NCBI RefSeq assembly: GCF_003569805.1
Contig: NZ_KZ984054.1
Location: 1-64,000, forward strand
Source: Microbacterium halotolerans
GTDB lineage: Bacteria > Actinomycetota > Actinomycetes > Actinomycetales > Microbacteriaceae
DNA length: 64,000 nt
Reading direction: 5' to 3'
Part shown: positions 1 through 10,918 of the stretch, piece after piece
Numbering within the stretch: position 1 is the first letter of the stretch
How the letters are laid out: each line of letters opens with the position of its first letter
Program-made: the position numbers and the translations under genes
Notes under the pieces: model-generated
What the model saw: the letters and a program-made list of their open reading frames with translations, nothing else
Told to the model about the DNA's origin: nothing
The model's database searches: none

Positions 1-128
1 CAAACTTCTTCACTGCTCTTGCGAGCGCTCGCGTCCACTTTGTGGTTCCCGATGTACGGGCACCCACCCCCCTCTGAGACCACCCCTCCGCGTGGCCTCA
101 CCACAAAAGGGGGGACACATCGAAATAT
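1..128 (+). other. 23S-5S rRNA intergenic spacer (presumed)
   Basis: This is the stretch directly in front of the 5S rRNA gene. It has no coding potential and looks like the spacer that follows 23S rRNA in Microbacteriaceae rRNA operons. The 23S gene itself lies outside the window, so the assignment rests on position only. Confidence 0.5.
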
Positions 129-247
129 TTTCGGTGGTCATAGCGAGAGGGAAACGCCCGGTCACATTCCGAACCCGGAAGCTAAGCCTCCCAGCGCCGA
201 TGGTACTGCACCCGGGAGGGTGTGGGAGAGTAGGACACCGCCGAAAC
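129..247 (+). rRNA. rrf: 5S ribosomal RNA
   Basis: The sequence carries the standard bacterial 5S core: a 5' segment TTCGGTGGTCATAGCG, the loop CCGAACCCGGAAGCTAAG, and the 3' strand GAGTAGGACACCGCCGAA, which pairs with the 5' end. Length is about 119 nt. It is the last gene of an rRNA operon entering from the left and is followed at once by a strong terminator. The exact ends are uncertain by 1-3 nt. Confidence 0.95.
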
Positions 248-254
248 ACCCTTA

Positions 255-290
255 CAGAAAAGCCCGCCCCCTTTGAGGCGGGCTTTTCTG
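255..290 (+). terminator. Rho-independent terminator of the rRNA operon
   Basis: A perfect 14-bp stem (CAGAAAAGCCCGCC at 255-268 with its complement at 277-290) encloses an 8-nt loop. The descending arm contains a T run. It sits 7 nt after the 5S gene and closes the rRNA operon. Confidence 0.9.
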
Positions 291-416
291 CGTTCACGAC
301 GTCTTCCGCGCATGCACAGTCGCGTCGGCAGGGCGACCTGCGCCTATCGGCTGTGAACGCAATCACAACACAACAGCGGTACGGTGCTTTCACAGCCGTA
401 GATGAGGGACGAGGCC

Positions 417-3080
417 ATGACGGACAACACTGAGCGTGACAACCGCCGCTCCGGCGACGACGGACGACAGCAGCGCCGCACCGGTGCCGAGCGCGACTCG
501 GGCGATCGGCGTGCGGCCGGCGGTGACCGTCCCTCGCGCGGTGGCTCATCCGGAGGCCGAGATGGTCGTGCCGCTGGTGGTCGTGATGGTTCCGGCCGCG
601 ACGGCGGACGTGGCCACCGCGGATCTGACGGATGGGATGGCGGCCGCAGTGGTCGTTTCGGCGATCGTGATGCGCGCAGCGGCGGTCGCGACCCAGAGCG
701 CCGTTCCTCGAGCAGAGACGAACGAAGCGGTTCTCGTCGCGACGACGGCGAACGTCGCTACGGCGACCGCGGCGCGCCCCGCCACTCTGCAGGGCAGTCT
801 GATCGCTCCGGCGGTCGCGGCAGCAGTGGTGCGGCTCGTTCGTTCCGCAACGACGGAGGCGGGGCATCGGACCGGCGGTCATACGACGGACGAGACGACG
901 ACCGTGGATTCCGTGATCGTGACGATCGCGGCGGAGATCGCAGCAGAGACAGCGGAGGCGCAGGCCGCGGCCGGGACGCTCGTGGCGGATACCGCGGCAG
1001 CGCCGAACGGCCTGCGCGCGATGCCGGTCGGCGCCACGGCGATCGCGACGATCGTGGCGGTGGACAGGGCTCCAGCGGTCGTGACGGTCGGGGCCACGGC
1101 GACGGCGAACAGCGCGGCACCGGGCGGCGCTACGGCGGTCGCGATGATCGCGCTGGTGATCGTCGTCTCGGCGGTCGTGATGAGCGCAGCGGTGGTCAGA
1201 GTTCCAACGGCCGTGATGGTCGCGGCGTCGGCCGAGGCTACGGCGGGCGTGACGAGCGCGGTGGCGAGCGTCGATACGGAGGCAGGGACGAGCGCAGCGG
1301 CGGTCAGGGCCCCGGCAGCCGTGATGGTCGGGGCTACGGGGGGCGTGACGAGCGCGGCACGGGGCAGCGCTACAGCGGTCGCGACGAACGCGGCGGCGAG
1401 CGGCGGTTCGGCGACCGCGGAGCGCGGGATGCAGAGCGCGGCACCGGCGGGCGTGACGACAACCGAGGCGGACGGCCTGCCGATCGCACGAACGATCGCG
1501 GGGGAGACCGGAACGACCGCCGTGGGGATCGCCGTGCCGATGAACGCGGCGGGCGCGGCGGCCAGGGCAGCGGCGGGCGCGCGGACAGCCGGGGGGAGCG
1601 CTCCTTCGGCGGCCGCGACGACCGCGGTGGCCGCGGTGCCGGTGACCGTGGCGGCCGGGAAGGTCGCTTCGGCGGCCGATCGGATGATCGTGGTCGGCGA
1701 GGAGGCGGTGACCGCAGGTTCGACGATCGCGAAGGACGAGCGCCGGGCAGGGGCGTCGATCGCACTCGCGACGATTCTCGAGACGACGATCGGCTGAGCA
1801 GCGGGCGCGACCCGTTCCTCCCGGACGACGTCGAGCCGCGGGAGCTGCCCTCAGGAGCGCGCAACGAACTCAAGACACTGAGCAAGGAGAACGCCGAGCG
1901 CGTCGCACGTCACCTCGCGATGGCGGCCCGCGAGATCGACGAGAACGCTGCGCTGGCTCACGAGCATGCCCAGGCGGCAGTCCGACACGCGGGACGCGTC
2001 GCCGTTGCCAGAGAGACGCTGGCGATCACGGCCTACCGGACGGGTGACTTCTCGTTGACGCTCCGCGAACTGCGCACTCTGCGCCGCATCACGGGCCGCA
2101 ACGAGCACATCGCCATGATCGTCGACTCCGAGCGCGGAGTGGGACGCCCCGAGAAGGCACTCGAGGAGGGCACGGGAGCCCAGCGCGACGAGCTCGATAC
2201 CGCTCAGCGCGTGCAGCTGGCCATCGCCATGTCGGGCGCGCGCCTCGACCTCGGCCAGACAGAGCTGGCACTGGCCGAACTCGACATCAACGAGCTCGAT
2301 CCGGACCTGGCGTATTCCTGGAGCCCCGGTCTGTTCGCCGCGCGCGCCGCCGTGCTGGAGGACCTCGGCCTCACAGACGAGGCGGAGGAATGGGCACGCC
2401 GCGCCGATGTCGCCGCTGAGGCCATCGCGCAGGAGTTGGCCCGCGACGACGAGCTCATCGTCGAGGAGATCCCCGAGATGGAGATCTCCGAGATGGAGGT
2501 CGATGAGGACGGGAAGAACGGGACATCGGACGCCTCCGCAGACGGAGTCGCTCCCGCTGGTGCTGAGACGGACGAGGGCGCGGCAGCGGTCGTCGACGGG
2601 TCGACGGCCCCGACCGTCTCCGCGGAGCGCGACGATGGGCCGGTTGAGGACGCCGCCGCCTCCGCGGCCGAAGAGAACCGCGCAGTCGTGCTCGACGCTG
2701 AAAGCGGCCTCGTACAGGACGGCGACTCCGACGCCGCCGAGACCGCAGCGATGGATCCGGCCGATCCGGTGGAGCACGACGACGTCATCGCCCCCGCCGG
2801 CGGTGGCCATGACTCTGCGGACGAAGAGCACGGCGACATCGAAGACGAATCCGCGAACGCGGCCGATGACAGCGCAAAGGGTGCGGACTCGGACGCCGCG
2901 CCCGATCCGGATGTCGCCGTCGAGGACGAAGTGAGCGAGATCCTGGTCGAGGCGGGAATCGACGAGCCCGCCGGCGCCGACGCGCAGCCGGCGGCTGCCG
3001 AGGCGGAGCACGAGGAGCAGCCCGCAGCGGGCACCGACGCGCAGAAGGGGGACGAGCGACCCGATGGCGCTCTTTTCTAA
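417..3080 (+). CDS. RG/RD-rich low-complexity protein with TPR-like helical domain and acidic tail (Rv1691-position homologue)
   Basis: 887 aa. Residues about 1-460 are almost entirely Arg, Gly and Asp in degenerate units such as GGRDERGGERRYGGRDERSG. Residues about 465-680 form an alpha-helical, TPR-like region (RNELKTLSKENAERVARHLA onward), and about 685-887 are strongly acidic. I choose ATG 417 because GAGGGACGAGG precedes it at good spacing; the in-frame ATG at 402 has no ribosome site. It overlaps the HAD phosphatase by 17 bp. The same position in Mycobacterium holds the shorter TPR protein Rv1691. RGG-type regions often bind RNA and self-associate, so a role in RNA or ribosome biology is possible, but that is inference. 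The repeat DNA is internally repetitive, especially 1040-1470, and open in several frames. Confidence 0.85.
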   Translation: MTDNTERDNRRSGDDGRQQRRTGAERDSGDRRAAGGDRPSRGGSSGGRDGRAAGGRDGSGRDGGRGHRGSDGWDGGRSGRFGDRDARSGGRDPERRSSSRDERSGSRRDDGERRYGDRGAPRHSAGQSDRSGGRGSSGAARSFRNDGGGASDRRSYDGRDDDRGFRDRDDRGGDRSRDSGGAGRGRDARGGYRGSAERPARDAGRRHGDRDDRGGGQGSSGRDGRGHGDGEQRGTGRRYGGRDDRAGDRRLGGRDERSGGQSSNGRDGRGVGRGYGGRDERGGERRYGGRDERSGGQGPGSRDGRGYGGRDERGTGQRYSGRDERGGERRFGDRGARDAERGTGGRDDNRGGRPADRTNDRGGDRNDRRGDRRADERGGRGGQGSGGRADSRGERSFGGRDDRGGRGAGDRGGREGRFGGRSDDRGRRGGGDRRFDDREGRAPGRGVDRTRDDSRDDDRLSSGRDPFLPDDVEPRELPSGARNELKTLSKENAERVARHLAMAAREIDENAALAHEHAQAAVRHAGRVAVARETLAITAYRTGDFSLTLRELRTLRRITGRNEHIAMIVDSERGVGRPEKALEEGTGAQRDELDTAQRVQLAIAMSGARLDLGQTELALAELDINELDPDLAYSWSPGLFAARAAVLEDLGLTDEAEEWARRADVAAEAIAQELARDDELIVEEIPEMEISEMEVDEDGKNGTSDASADGVAPAGAETDEGAAAVVDGSTAPTVSAERDDGPVEDAAASAAEENRAVVLDAESGLVQDGDSDAAETAAMDPADPVEHDDVIAPAGGGHDSADEEHGDIEDESANAADDSAKGADSDAAPDPDVAVEDEVSEILVEAGIDEPAGADAQPAAAEAEHEEQPAAGTDAQKGDERPDGALF

Positions 3081-4101
3081 GAAGAAGGGGCCGGCGCCCC
3101 TCGACGGCGTCGACGTCGTCCTCAACGATCTCGACGGCGTCGTCTACGCGGGCGACGGAGCGCTCCCGCACGCGGTGGAGAGCCTGAACCGCGCCGCAGC
3201 GGAGGGGCGTCGGCTCGGCTACATCACCAACAACGCCTCGAGGACCGATGCCGCGGTTGCCGAGCATCTGCGCGAGCTGGGTCTCGACACACGCCCGGAT
3301 GACGTGGTCACCAGCCCTCAAGCGGCGGTCGCGCTGCTGGCGGAGAAGGTCGCGGACGGCGCGACCATCATGGTCGTCGGCGGCGACGGGCTCGTCGACG
3401 AGCTCCATAAGGCGGGGTACACCGTGACCCGCAGCGCGGAGGACGCCCCGGCGGCCGTCGTGCAGGGCTTCTCACCCGATGTGGCATGGACCGATCTCGC
3501 TGAGGCGGCCTTCGCGCTCGCCGAACCGGAGGACGCCGGGGGCATTCCCTGGATCGCCACCAACACCGACTGGACGCTACCGCGGGCGCGCGGCATCGCC
3601 CCGGGCAACGGCACCCTCGTCTCGGCCGTGCACACCGCGGTGGGGCGGCTCGCCGAAGTCGCGGGCAAACCGGAGGCGCCGATCTTCCATGCGGCGGTGG
3701 AGCGCTTCTCGGCCCGCCGGCCGCTCATGATCGGCGACCGGCTCGATACCGACGTCCAGGGCGCTCAGGCCGCCGGCGTCGACTCCGCGCTCGTGCTCAC
3801 CGGGATCGACCGTCCTAAGCACGTGCTCGCTGCGGCGGCGAACGCGCGCCCGACCTACATCGTCGGCGATATGCGCGAGCTCTTCGAGCCGTATCCGCTC
3901 GTCCGCCGCAGCGGAAACGTGACGACGGTCGGCGACGCGTCCGTGGAGATCGACGGTCCCGACATCCGGATCCTCTCCGAGGGCCGCGAGATCGACCTGC
4001 TGCGAGCGGCTGCGCACGGCATCTGGGACACCGGCAGGCAGATCTTCGGATTCCGCGTGCCTGAGCGTCTGTATGCCGATCCGTTCCACCGTCAGAGGTA
4101 G
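3064..4101 (+). CDS. HAD-family NagD-like phosphatase (glycerol-3-phosphate phosphatase type, Rv1692 homologue)
   Basis: 345 aa. HAD motif I is NDLDGVVY with catalytic Asp22 and Asp24; YITNNAS supplies motif II and MIGDRLDTDVQGA the metal-binding motif. The arrangement with a C2-type cap, GKPEAPIF and a late MIGD is that of NagD/4-nitrophenylphosphatase-like enzymes. The M. tuberculosis gene in the same position was reported to dephosphorylate glycerol 3-phosphate; I transfer that only as a likely activity. A C-terminal extension of about 80 residues (from roughly 265) follows the HAD core. It is translationally coupled to the upstream RG-rich gene by a 17-bp overlap. Confidence 0.9.
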   Translation: MALFSKKKGPAPLDGVDVVLNDLDGVVYAGDGALPHAVESLNRAAAEGRRLGYITNNASRTDAAVAEHLRELGLDTRPDDVVTSPQAAVALLAEKVADGATIMVVGGDGLVDELHKAGYTVTRSAEDAPAAVVQGFSPDVAWTDLAEAAFALAEPEDAGGIPWIATNTDWTLPRARGIAPGNGTLVSAVHTAVGRLAEVAGKPEAPIFHAAVERFSARRPLMIGDRLDTDVQGAQAAGVDSALVLTGIDRPKHVLAAAANARPTYIVGDMRELFEPYPLVRRSGNVTTVGDASVEIDGPDIRILSEGREIDLLRAAAHGIWDTGRQIFGFRVPERLYADPFHRQR

Positions 4102-4110
4102 CCTGGCTCC

Positions 4111-4272
4111 ATGCAGGGCAGCGAAGAGGATGGGGGCGCCGGAGAGGACGGCGTGCTGGTCAGCCGAGTGCGCGTGATCGAGGGCCAGCCGCTCGTCGAA
4201 CGCGCCGAGGCATACCGCGCGCTGCACACCGAACTCGCTCAGCGCCTTGAGCAGGCGCCCGGCGAGGCATGA
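4111..4272 (+). CDS. Small conserved protein between HAD phosphatase and TlyA (Rv1693 position)
   Basis: 53 aa. It opens with the acidic stretch MQGSEEDGGAGEDG and ends with a helix-prone segment around EAYRALHTELAQRLEQAPG. The stop overlaps the tlyA start in an ATGA arrangement, so the two are probably translationally coupled. Mycobacteria have a similarly tiny gene at this exact place in the cluster, which supports it being real. No domain or function is recognisable. Confidence 0.7.
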   Translation: MQGSEEDGGAGEDGVLVSRVRVIEGQPLVERAEAYRALHTELAQRLEQAPGEA

Positions 4273-5063
4273 GCGCACGGCTCGACGCCGAGCTCGCCGC
4301 GCGCGGTCTCGCCCGTTCACGCACGCACGCCGCTTCTCTCATCTCAGACGGTTCGGTGCGCGTCGACGGAAGGACTGCCGCGAAGCCGGCACAGCGCGTC
4401 GATCCGACATCCGACATTCGGATCGACGGAGGAGACCACTACGTCAGCCGCGGCGCCCACAAACTGATCGCCGCACTCGACGGCTTCGGCATCGATGCCG
4501 CCGACCGCGTTGCGCTCGACATGGGGGCGTCGACCGGCGGGTTCACACAGGTGCTGCGCGAGCGCGGCGCCCGCACGGTCATCGCGGTCGACGTCGGGCA
4601 CGACCAGCTCGCGGCCGCCGTGGCAGCGGACGACGGCGTGCGCGCGGTCGAAGGGTACAACGTGCGCCGGATGACGCCGGAATCACTGGCCGAGAGCAGC
4701 GGCGTCGGCGAGCGGCCGACGCTCATCACCGGCGACCTGTCGTTCATCTCGCTGCGGCACGTGCTTCCGGCTGTTGCGGAGGCGCTGCCGAAGCGCGCGG
4801 ACCGCGATGTCGTGCTGCTGGTGAAGCCGCAGTTCGAGGTCGGCCGCACCGGTATCCGCGAGGGCATCGTCGTCGAACCCGAGCTGCGTGTCGCCGCGGT
4901 GCGCGACGTCATCGACGCCGCGGCCTCCCTCGGCCTCGGCACGCGGGGCGTGCTGCCGTCGCCGATACGCGGCGCGCACGGCAATCGCGAGATCCTGCTC
5001 CATCTCGCCCCCGGCGTCGCGCCGCGCGACTGGACCGATGAGATCGACGCAGCCGCGCGATAG
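4269..5063 (+). CDS. tlyA: 16S/23S rRNA (cytidine-2'-O)-methyltransferase TlyA
   Basis: 264 aa, the usual length. Residues 2-60 form an S4 RNA-binding domain (RLDAELAARGLARSRTHA, then VRVDGR). An FtsJ/RrmJ-like Rossmann methyltransferase follows, with SAM-binding motif I LDMGASTGGFTQ, acidic motif IAVDVGHDQL, DLSFISL, and the catalytic Lys in LLVKPQFEVG. TlyA 2'-O-methylates cytidines in 16S and 23S rRNA and confers capreomycin susceptibility in mycobacteria. The gene overlaps the small upstream ORF by 4 bp. Its place before nadK and recN is conserved in Actinobacteria. Confidence 0.95.
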   Translation: MSARLDAELAARGLARSRTHAASLISDGSVRVDGRTAAKPAQRVDPTSDIRIDGGDHYVSRGAHKLIAALDGFGIDAADRVALDMGASTGGFTQVLRERGARTVIAVDVGHDQLAAAVAADDGVRAVEGYNVRRMTPESLAESSGVGERPTLITGDLSFISLRHVLPAVAEALPKRADRDVVLLVKPQFEVGRTGIREGIVVEPELRVAAVRDVIDAAASLGLGTRGVLPSPIRGAHGNREILLHLAPGVAPRDWTDEIDAAAR

Positions 5064-5132
5064 ACGCTCCTTCTCCGAGTCAGGGCTGTCAGAGGGGCGC
5101 CGAACATCGCCGGGACGGGGGACACTGGTGGC

Positions 5133-5573
5133 ATGGATGATCTGCTGGTTCCCTCAGGGCCCGGGGCGCCGCGCGGTCTTCTGATACCGGCGGCGGAGCT
5201 GGTCGAGCAGTTCTCGAGATCATCTGGCCCCGGCGGTCAGGGTGTGAACACCGCCGATTCCCGTGTGCAGCTCAGTCTGGATCTGGCCTCGACATCCGCC
5301 CTCGACGAGGTGCAGCGCTCCCGCGTGCTCGAGCGCCTGGCGAACCGGCTGAACGGAACCGTGCTCACCGTCGACTCCTCCGAGGAGCGCGCCCAACGAC
5401 GCAATCGGGTCGCGGCGCGGCGGCGCCTCGCCGAGCTGCTGCGCGAAGCCGTGGCACCGGAGATCACACGGCGCCCGACGCGCCCCACACGGGGATCTCA
5501 GCGCCGTCGTCTTGAGGGAAAACGGTTGCGGGGTGAGACCAAACGGACCAGACGACGGCCAGGCCAGGAATGA
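5133..5573 (+). CDS. arfB: ArfB/YaeJ-like alternative peptidyl-tRNA hydrolase (RF-1 domain)
   Basis: 146 aa. The GGQ catalytic loop lies in SSGPGGQGVNTADSRVQL (residues 30-47). A short alpha-beta domain follows, then a basic C-terminal tail (RPTRGSQRRRLEGKRLRGET, then KRTRR) of the type that ArfB inserts into the mRNA channel of stalled ribosomes. It lacks the codon-recognition domains of RF1/RF2. The family hydrolyses peptidyl-tRNA on ribosomes stalled without a stop codon. It sits between tlyA and nadK, an insertion relative to the mycobacterial order. The gap of about 260 bp to nadK shows no gene. Confidence 0.9.
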   Translation: MDDLLVPSGPGAPRGLLIPAAELVEQFSRSSGPGGQGVNTADSRVQLSLDLASTSALDEVQRSRVLERLANRLNGTVLTVDSSEERAQRRNRVAARRRLAELLREAVAPEITRRPTRPTRGSQRRRLEGKRLRGETKRTRRRPGQE

Positions 5574-5834
5574 GCACGTCGGTCTGCTGCGTCGTCCTGA
5601 CCGACAGGTCCCTCGCGCCGTTCGAGCTCTGAAGAGACATAGGGGATCGGATTCGCCCGCGAGATCAGAGACCGGATGATCGTCGTGGACGGCGCGGCCA
5701 TCGCGGAGGATGCCCTCTCAGGAGCGTGCGAAGGCCGCACCGGGGAGCGAACCGCCTGTGCAGAACGCGACGGAGCCCCGCGGATCCGACACAATGGGTA
5801 GACGTGTCGAATGCGGGAGAGAGCGGAGCGGACG

Positions 5835-6821
5835 ATGGCTGAGCGCAGGATCCTGGTAGTGGCGCACGCGCATCGTGACGATACCGTCGATGCCGCTGTG
5901 CGGGTGGTCGACACCCTGCGGCGCTCCGGCGCCACGCCCGTGATGGAGCACGCCGACCGCACGGCACTCGCCGAGGTCGCTCCGGTGCTGGGCGACGTTG
6001 CGGTGCTGGGCGACGACATCCCGGTCGCCGACGTCGACCTGGCCATTGTGCTCGGCGGCGACGGTACGATCCTCCGCGCGGCGGAACTGGTGCGAGAAGG
6101 GACGGCTCCCGTTCTCGGCATCAACATGGGCCACGTCGGCTTCCTCGCCGAGATCGAACGCGACAACATGGACGCCGCCGTCGCGCGCGCCGTCGCAGGC
6201 GACTACGAGGTCGAGGAGCGGCTCGCACTCGCCGTCAAGGTGCGCGACGGCGCGGGGCGAGTCGTATTCAAGAGCTTCGCACTGAACGAGGCGTCGATCG
6301 AGAAGGACAGCCCAGGCCGGATGATCGACGTCGTCCTCGAGGTGGACAGGCGCCCGCTGTCGAGCTTCGGCGCAGACGGGGTCGTGATCGCGACGCCGAC
6401 CGGGTCGACCGCGTACGGCTTCTCAGCGGGCGGCCCCGTCGTGTGGCCGACCGTGCAGGCGATCACCGTCGTGCCGGTGTCGGCGCACGCGCTGTTCGCC
6501 CGCCCCCTCGTGGTCGGACCGGAGCATGCCGTCGCGCTCGAGCTGCAGAACTCCATGGGAGGCTCGGGCGTGCTGTGGTGCGACGGGCGCCGCACGTACC
6601 CGCTGCCGGACGGAGCACGGGTGTCGGTCAGGCGCTCGTCGAAGCCCGTGCGGCTGGCGCGGCTGCACCCGGCGGCGTTCACGGATCGGCTGGTGCGGAA
6701 ATTCCAGCTGCCTGTGCAGGGCTGGCGAGGGCCGACCGGAACCATGATGACGACGTCCGTGAGCGTGATTCCGGTTGCGGATGATCACGCGACGATGGAA
6801 GGGAGCGAGGAGCCGGAGTGA
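5835..6821 (+). CDS. nadK: NAD kinase
   Basis: 328 aa from ATG 5835. This start follows GGAGAGAGCGGAG; an in-frame ATG at 5811 lacks a ribosome site. It carries the diagnostic GGDGTIL motif (LAIVLGGDGTILRAA), GINMGHVGFLAE and TPTGSTAYGFSAGG. It phosphorylates NAD to NADP. The stop overlaps the GTG start of recN by 4 bp, giving the conserved nadK-recN pair. The region 5574-5834 upstream holds a possible start of transcription (ACACAATGGG just before 5790) but no gene. Confidence 0.96.
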   Translation: MAERRILVVAHAHRDDTVDAAVRVVDTLRRSGATPVMEHADRTALAEVAPVLGDVAVLGDDIPVADVDLAIVLGGDGTILRAAELVREGTAPVLGINMGHVGFLAEIERDNMDAAVARAVAGDYEVEERLALAVKVRDGAGRVVFKSFALNEASIEKDSPGRMIDVVLEVDRRPLSSFGADGVVIATPTGSTAYGFSAGGPVVWPTVQAITVVPVSAHALFARPLVVGPEHAVALELQNSMGGSGVLWCDGRRTYPLPDGARVSVRRSSKPVRLARLHPAAFTDRLVRKFQLPVQGWRGPTGTMMTTSVSVIPVADDHATMEGSEEPE

Positions 6822-8503
6822 TCGAGCAGATGCGACTGCGCGACCTCGGCGTGATCGCCGAGGCCACGATGCCGTTCGGAACGGGATTCACCGCAGTGAC
6901 CGGTGAGACGGGCGCAGGCAAGACGATGGTCGTGACGGGACTGGGGCTGCTGCTCGGCGCTCGAGCCGACTCGGGTGCTGTGCGCAAGGGCGCGGCGCAG
7001 GCCTCGGTCGACGGTGTGTGGAATGTGCCGGGCACCGGGCCGGTCGTCGAGCGCGTGCAGGAGGCGGGCGGCGAAGTCGAGCCGATCGGGCAAGGACGAG
7101 GCGAGCTCTTCCTCGGCCGCACGATCTCGGCCGAGGGGCGCAGCAGGGCGAGCGTCGGCGGGCGCGGCGCCCCTGCCGGAGTGCTGGGCGACCTCGCCGA
7201 GCACCTCGTGGTCGTGCACGGGCAGTCGGAGCAGCTGCGGCTGAAGTCGCAGGCGGCTCAGCGCGACGCGCTGGACCGTTTCGGCGGTGAGGCCGTGCGC
7301 ACACCCCGCACGGCCTACGCGGAGGCGTACGAGGCCTGGCGCACCGTCGACGCCGAGCTGTCGAGGCTCGTCGAACAGCGCGATGCTCGTGCGGAGGAAG
7401 CGGAGCGACTGCGCGACACCCTCGCGGAGATCGAGCAGGTCGATCCGGAACCAGGGGAGGACGCGGACCTCGCAGCGCGCGCCGAACGGTTGGCCAACGC
7501 CGAGCAGCTGCGGGCCGCCGCCGCCGCCGCACGCGAGGCGCTCTCGAGTGAAGAGGACGCACCGGATGTCTCCGGCCTGCTCGCAAAAGCCCGCCGAGAG
7601 CTTGAGCGTGCGGCGGATCCGGCGCTGACCGGCATCGCGGAACAGGTCGCAGAGATCGGGTACCGCACGGCCGACCTCGCCATCGAGCTGTCGAGCTTCC
7701 TCGCCGACCTCGATGAGCAGGGCCCGGCGGAGCTCGCGGCCGTCGAGGAGCGCAGGGCCGCGGTGAATGCGCTCGCGCGCAGCCACGGTTCGCTCGATGA
7801 GGCGATCGCGCTGCTCGAGACCGGGTCGGCGAGGCTCTCGGAGCTCGACGACGACGGCGAACGCGTCGAACGCCTGGCCGGATTGCGCGACGAAGCGCGC
7901 GAGGTCCTCGACGAGCGTGCGACGCGGCTGACTGCGGCGCGTGCGGAGGCGGCGGGCCGACTGTCCGCCGCCGTGACCGATGAGCTGCACGCGCTCGCCA
8001 TGCCGGACGCCGAGCTGACCGTGAGAGTCGGGCAGACGCAGGAATCGACGCACGGCCGCGATGAGGTCTCCTTCCTGCTGGCACCGCATCCGGGGGCGGA
8101 ACCGCGACCGGTGTCCAAAGGCGCGTCGGGCGGTGAGCTCAGCCGCGTGATGCTCGCGATCGAGGTGGTCATCGCCGAGACCGACCCGGTGCCGACGTTC
8201 GTGTTCGACGAGGTCGACGCGGGCATCGGAGGGGCAGCGGCGATCGAGGTGGGCCGCAGACTGGCGCGACTCGCCGAGCGCTCACAGGTGATCGCCGTCA
8301 CGCACCTCGCCCAGGTCGCGGCCTTCGCGAACAACCATCTCTCGGTCGTGAAGGCCTCGGACGGCACCGTCACGACCTCGAGCGTGCGCGCGCTGTCGGG
8401 CGAGGAGCGCGAGGCGGAGATGGCCCGCCTGCTCTCCGGTATGTCCGACTCGGGAGCCGCGCTCACCCACGCCCGCGAGCTCCTCGCTTCCGCAACGGTC
8501 TGA
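6818..8503 (+). CDS. recN: DNA repair protein RecN
   Basis: 561 aa, GTG start overlapping nadK. It has the N-terminal ATPase half with Walker A GETGAGKT, a central coiled-coil rich in Glu, Arg and Ala (about residues 150-390), and the C-terminal half with signature SKGASGGELSRVMLA, Walker B TFVFDEVDAGIGG and HLAQVAAFA. RecN is an SMC-like protein in double-strand-break repair. In mycobacteria two further genes (Rv1697, Rv1698) stand between recN and pyrG; here there are fewer than 100 bp. Confidence 0.96.
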   Translation: MIEQMRLRDLGVIAEATMPFGTGFTAVTGETGAGKTMVVTGLGLLLGARADSGAVRKGAAQASVDGVWNVPGTGPVVERVQEAGGEVEPIGQGRGELFLGRTISAEGRSRASVGGRGAPAGVLGDLAEHLVVVHGQSEQLRLKSQAAQRDALDRFGGEAVRTPRTAYAEAYEAWRTVDAELSRLVEQRDARAEEAERLRDTLAEIEQVDPEPGEDADLAARAERLANAEQLRAAAAAAREALSSEEDAPDVSGLLAKARRELERAADPALTGIAEQVAEIGYRTADLAIELSSFLADLDEQGPAELAAVEERRAAVNALARSHGSLDEAIALLETGSARLSELDDDGERVERLAGLRDEAREVLDERATRLTAARAEAAGRLSAAVTDELHALAMPDAELTVRVGQTQESTHGRDEVSFLLAPHPGAEPRPVSKGASGGELSRVMLAIEVVIAETDPVPTFVFDEVDAGIGGAAAIEVGRRLARLAERSQVIAVTHLAQVAAFANNHLSVVKASDGTVTTSSVRALSGEEREAEMARLLSGMSDSGAALTHARELLASATV

Positions 8504-8599
8504 GCCGCGCCCTGCGCACTATGCAGGGCAGAAACTCAGGCGCGTTTCGTGCCAGGATGATCGTCAAGCCGAATTCGACCGTTAGGATTGAAGCCCGTG

Positions 8600-10285
<1,686 letters not shown>

Positions 10286-10353
10286 CAGGAGACAGGGCCA
10301 GCATCGGCATCCGGCCTCTGACGGGGAGTCGCAGCCGGATCGAGGGGAGAGCA

Positions 10354-10914
10354 GTGGAGCTGAGGGACGAACCGTTCGGCGTGGAGGTCGTCGACACCCG
10401 CACGGGGTACACCGGTCGGGTGTGGGACGTCGTCGAGGATCGACTGCGATACGGCGGCAACGAGCTGGTGCGGCACTACGTCGACCATCCGGGGGCGGTC
10501 GCCGTCGTCGCGATCGACGACCGTGACAGGGTGCTCCTGCTGCAGCAGTACCGCCATCCGCTGCAGGCCCGTGACTGGGAGATCCCGGCCGGCCTGCGCG
10601 ATGTGCCCGGCGAGCAGCCGGTCGAGACAGCTAGACGGGAGCTGGCAGAGGAGGCGGACCTCACCGCGAGCGACTGGTCGCTGCTTGGCGAGTTCGCGCT
10701 CACGCCCGGTGGAAGCAATGAGCGCATTCTGATCTACCTCGCCACGGGTCTGGACCGCACAGACGAGCCGTACCCGCGCGACGCGGAGGAAGCGGACATC
10801 CGGGTCGAATGGCTTCCGCTGCCTGACGCGATCCGTGCCGTGCGAGACGGCAGGTTCGTGAACGCGACGACCGCGCTCGGGCTGCTGACGGCGGCCGATC
10901 GGCTGCGCCAGTAG
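10354..10914 (+). CDS. NUDIX hydrolase, ADP-ribose pyrophosphatase type (Rv1700 position)
   Basis: 186 aa, GTG start preceded by GAGGGGAGAG. The NUDIX box spans the segment from GLRDVPGEQPVETARREL to AEEADL and holds the REL-x-EE core. The upstream WEIPAGL and ILIYLATGL are typical of ADP-ribose pyrophosphatases (NudF-like), which hydrolyse ADP-ribose to AMP and ribose 5-phosphate. It lies 4 bp upstream of xerD in the same operon. Confidence 0.9.
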   Translation: MELRDEPFGVEVVDTRTGYTGRVWDVVEDRLRYGGNELVRHYVDHPGAVAVVAIDDRDRVLLLQQYRHPLQARDWEIPAGLRDVPGEQPVETARRELAEEADLTASDWSLLGEFALTPGGSNERILIYLATGLDRTDEPYPRDAEEADIRVEWLPLPDAIRAVRDGRFVNATTALGLLTAADRLRQ

Positions 10915-10918
10915 CGCC

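Noticed and set aside
1040..1470. Regularly repeated DNA that could be mistaken for a CRISPR array
   Set aside because: Repeats are imperfect, have no constant-length spacers and encode protein repeats; no cas genes are present.
436..1797. A 453-codon Ala/Thr/Val-rich frame inside the RG-rich gene
   Set aside because: It is the +1 shadow of the repetitive Arg/Gly/Asp codons and lacks a ribosome site; the real frame continues into a conserved helical domain.
5498..6169. 223-codon minus-strand frame across the arfB-nadK gap
   Set aside because: It covers the start of nadK on the opposite strand, is Ser/Arg-rich without motifs, and has no ribosome site.
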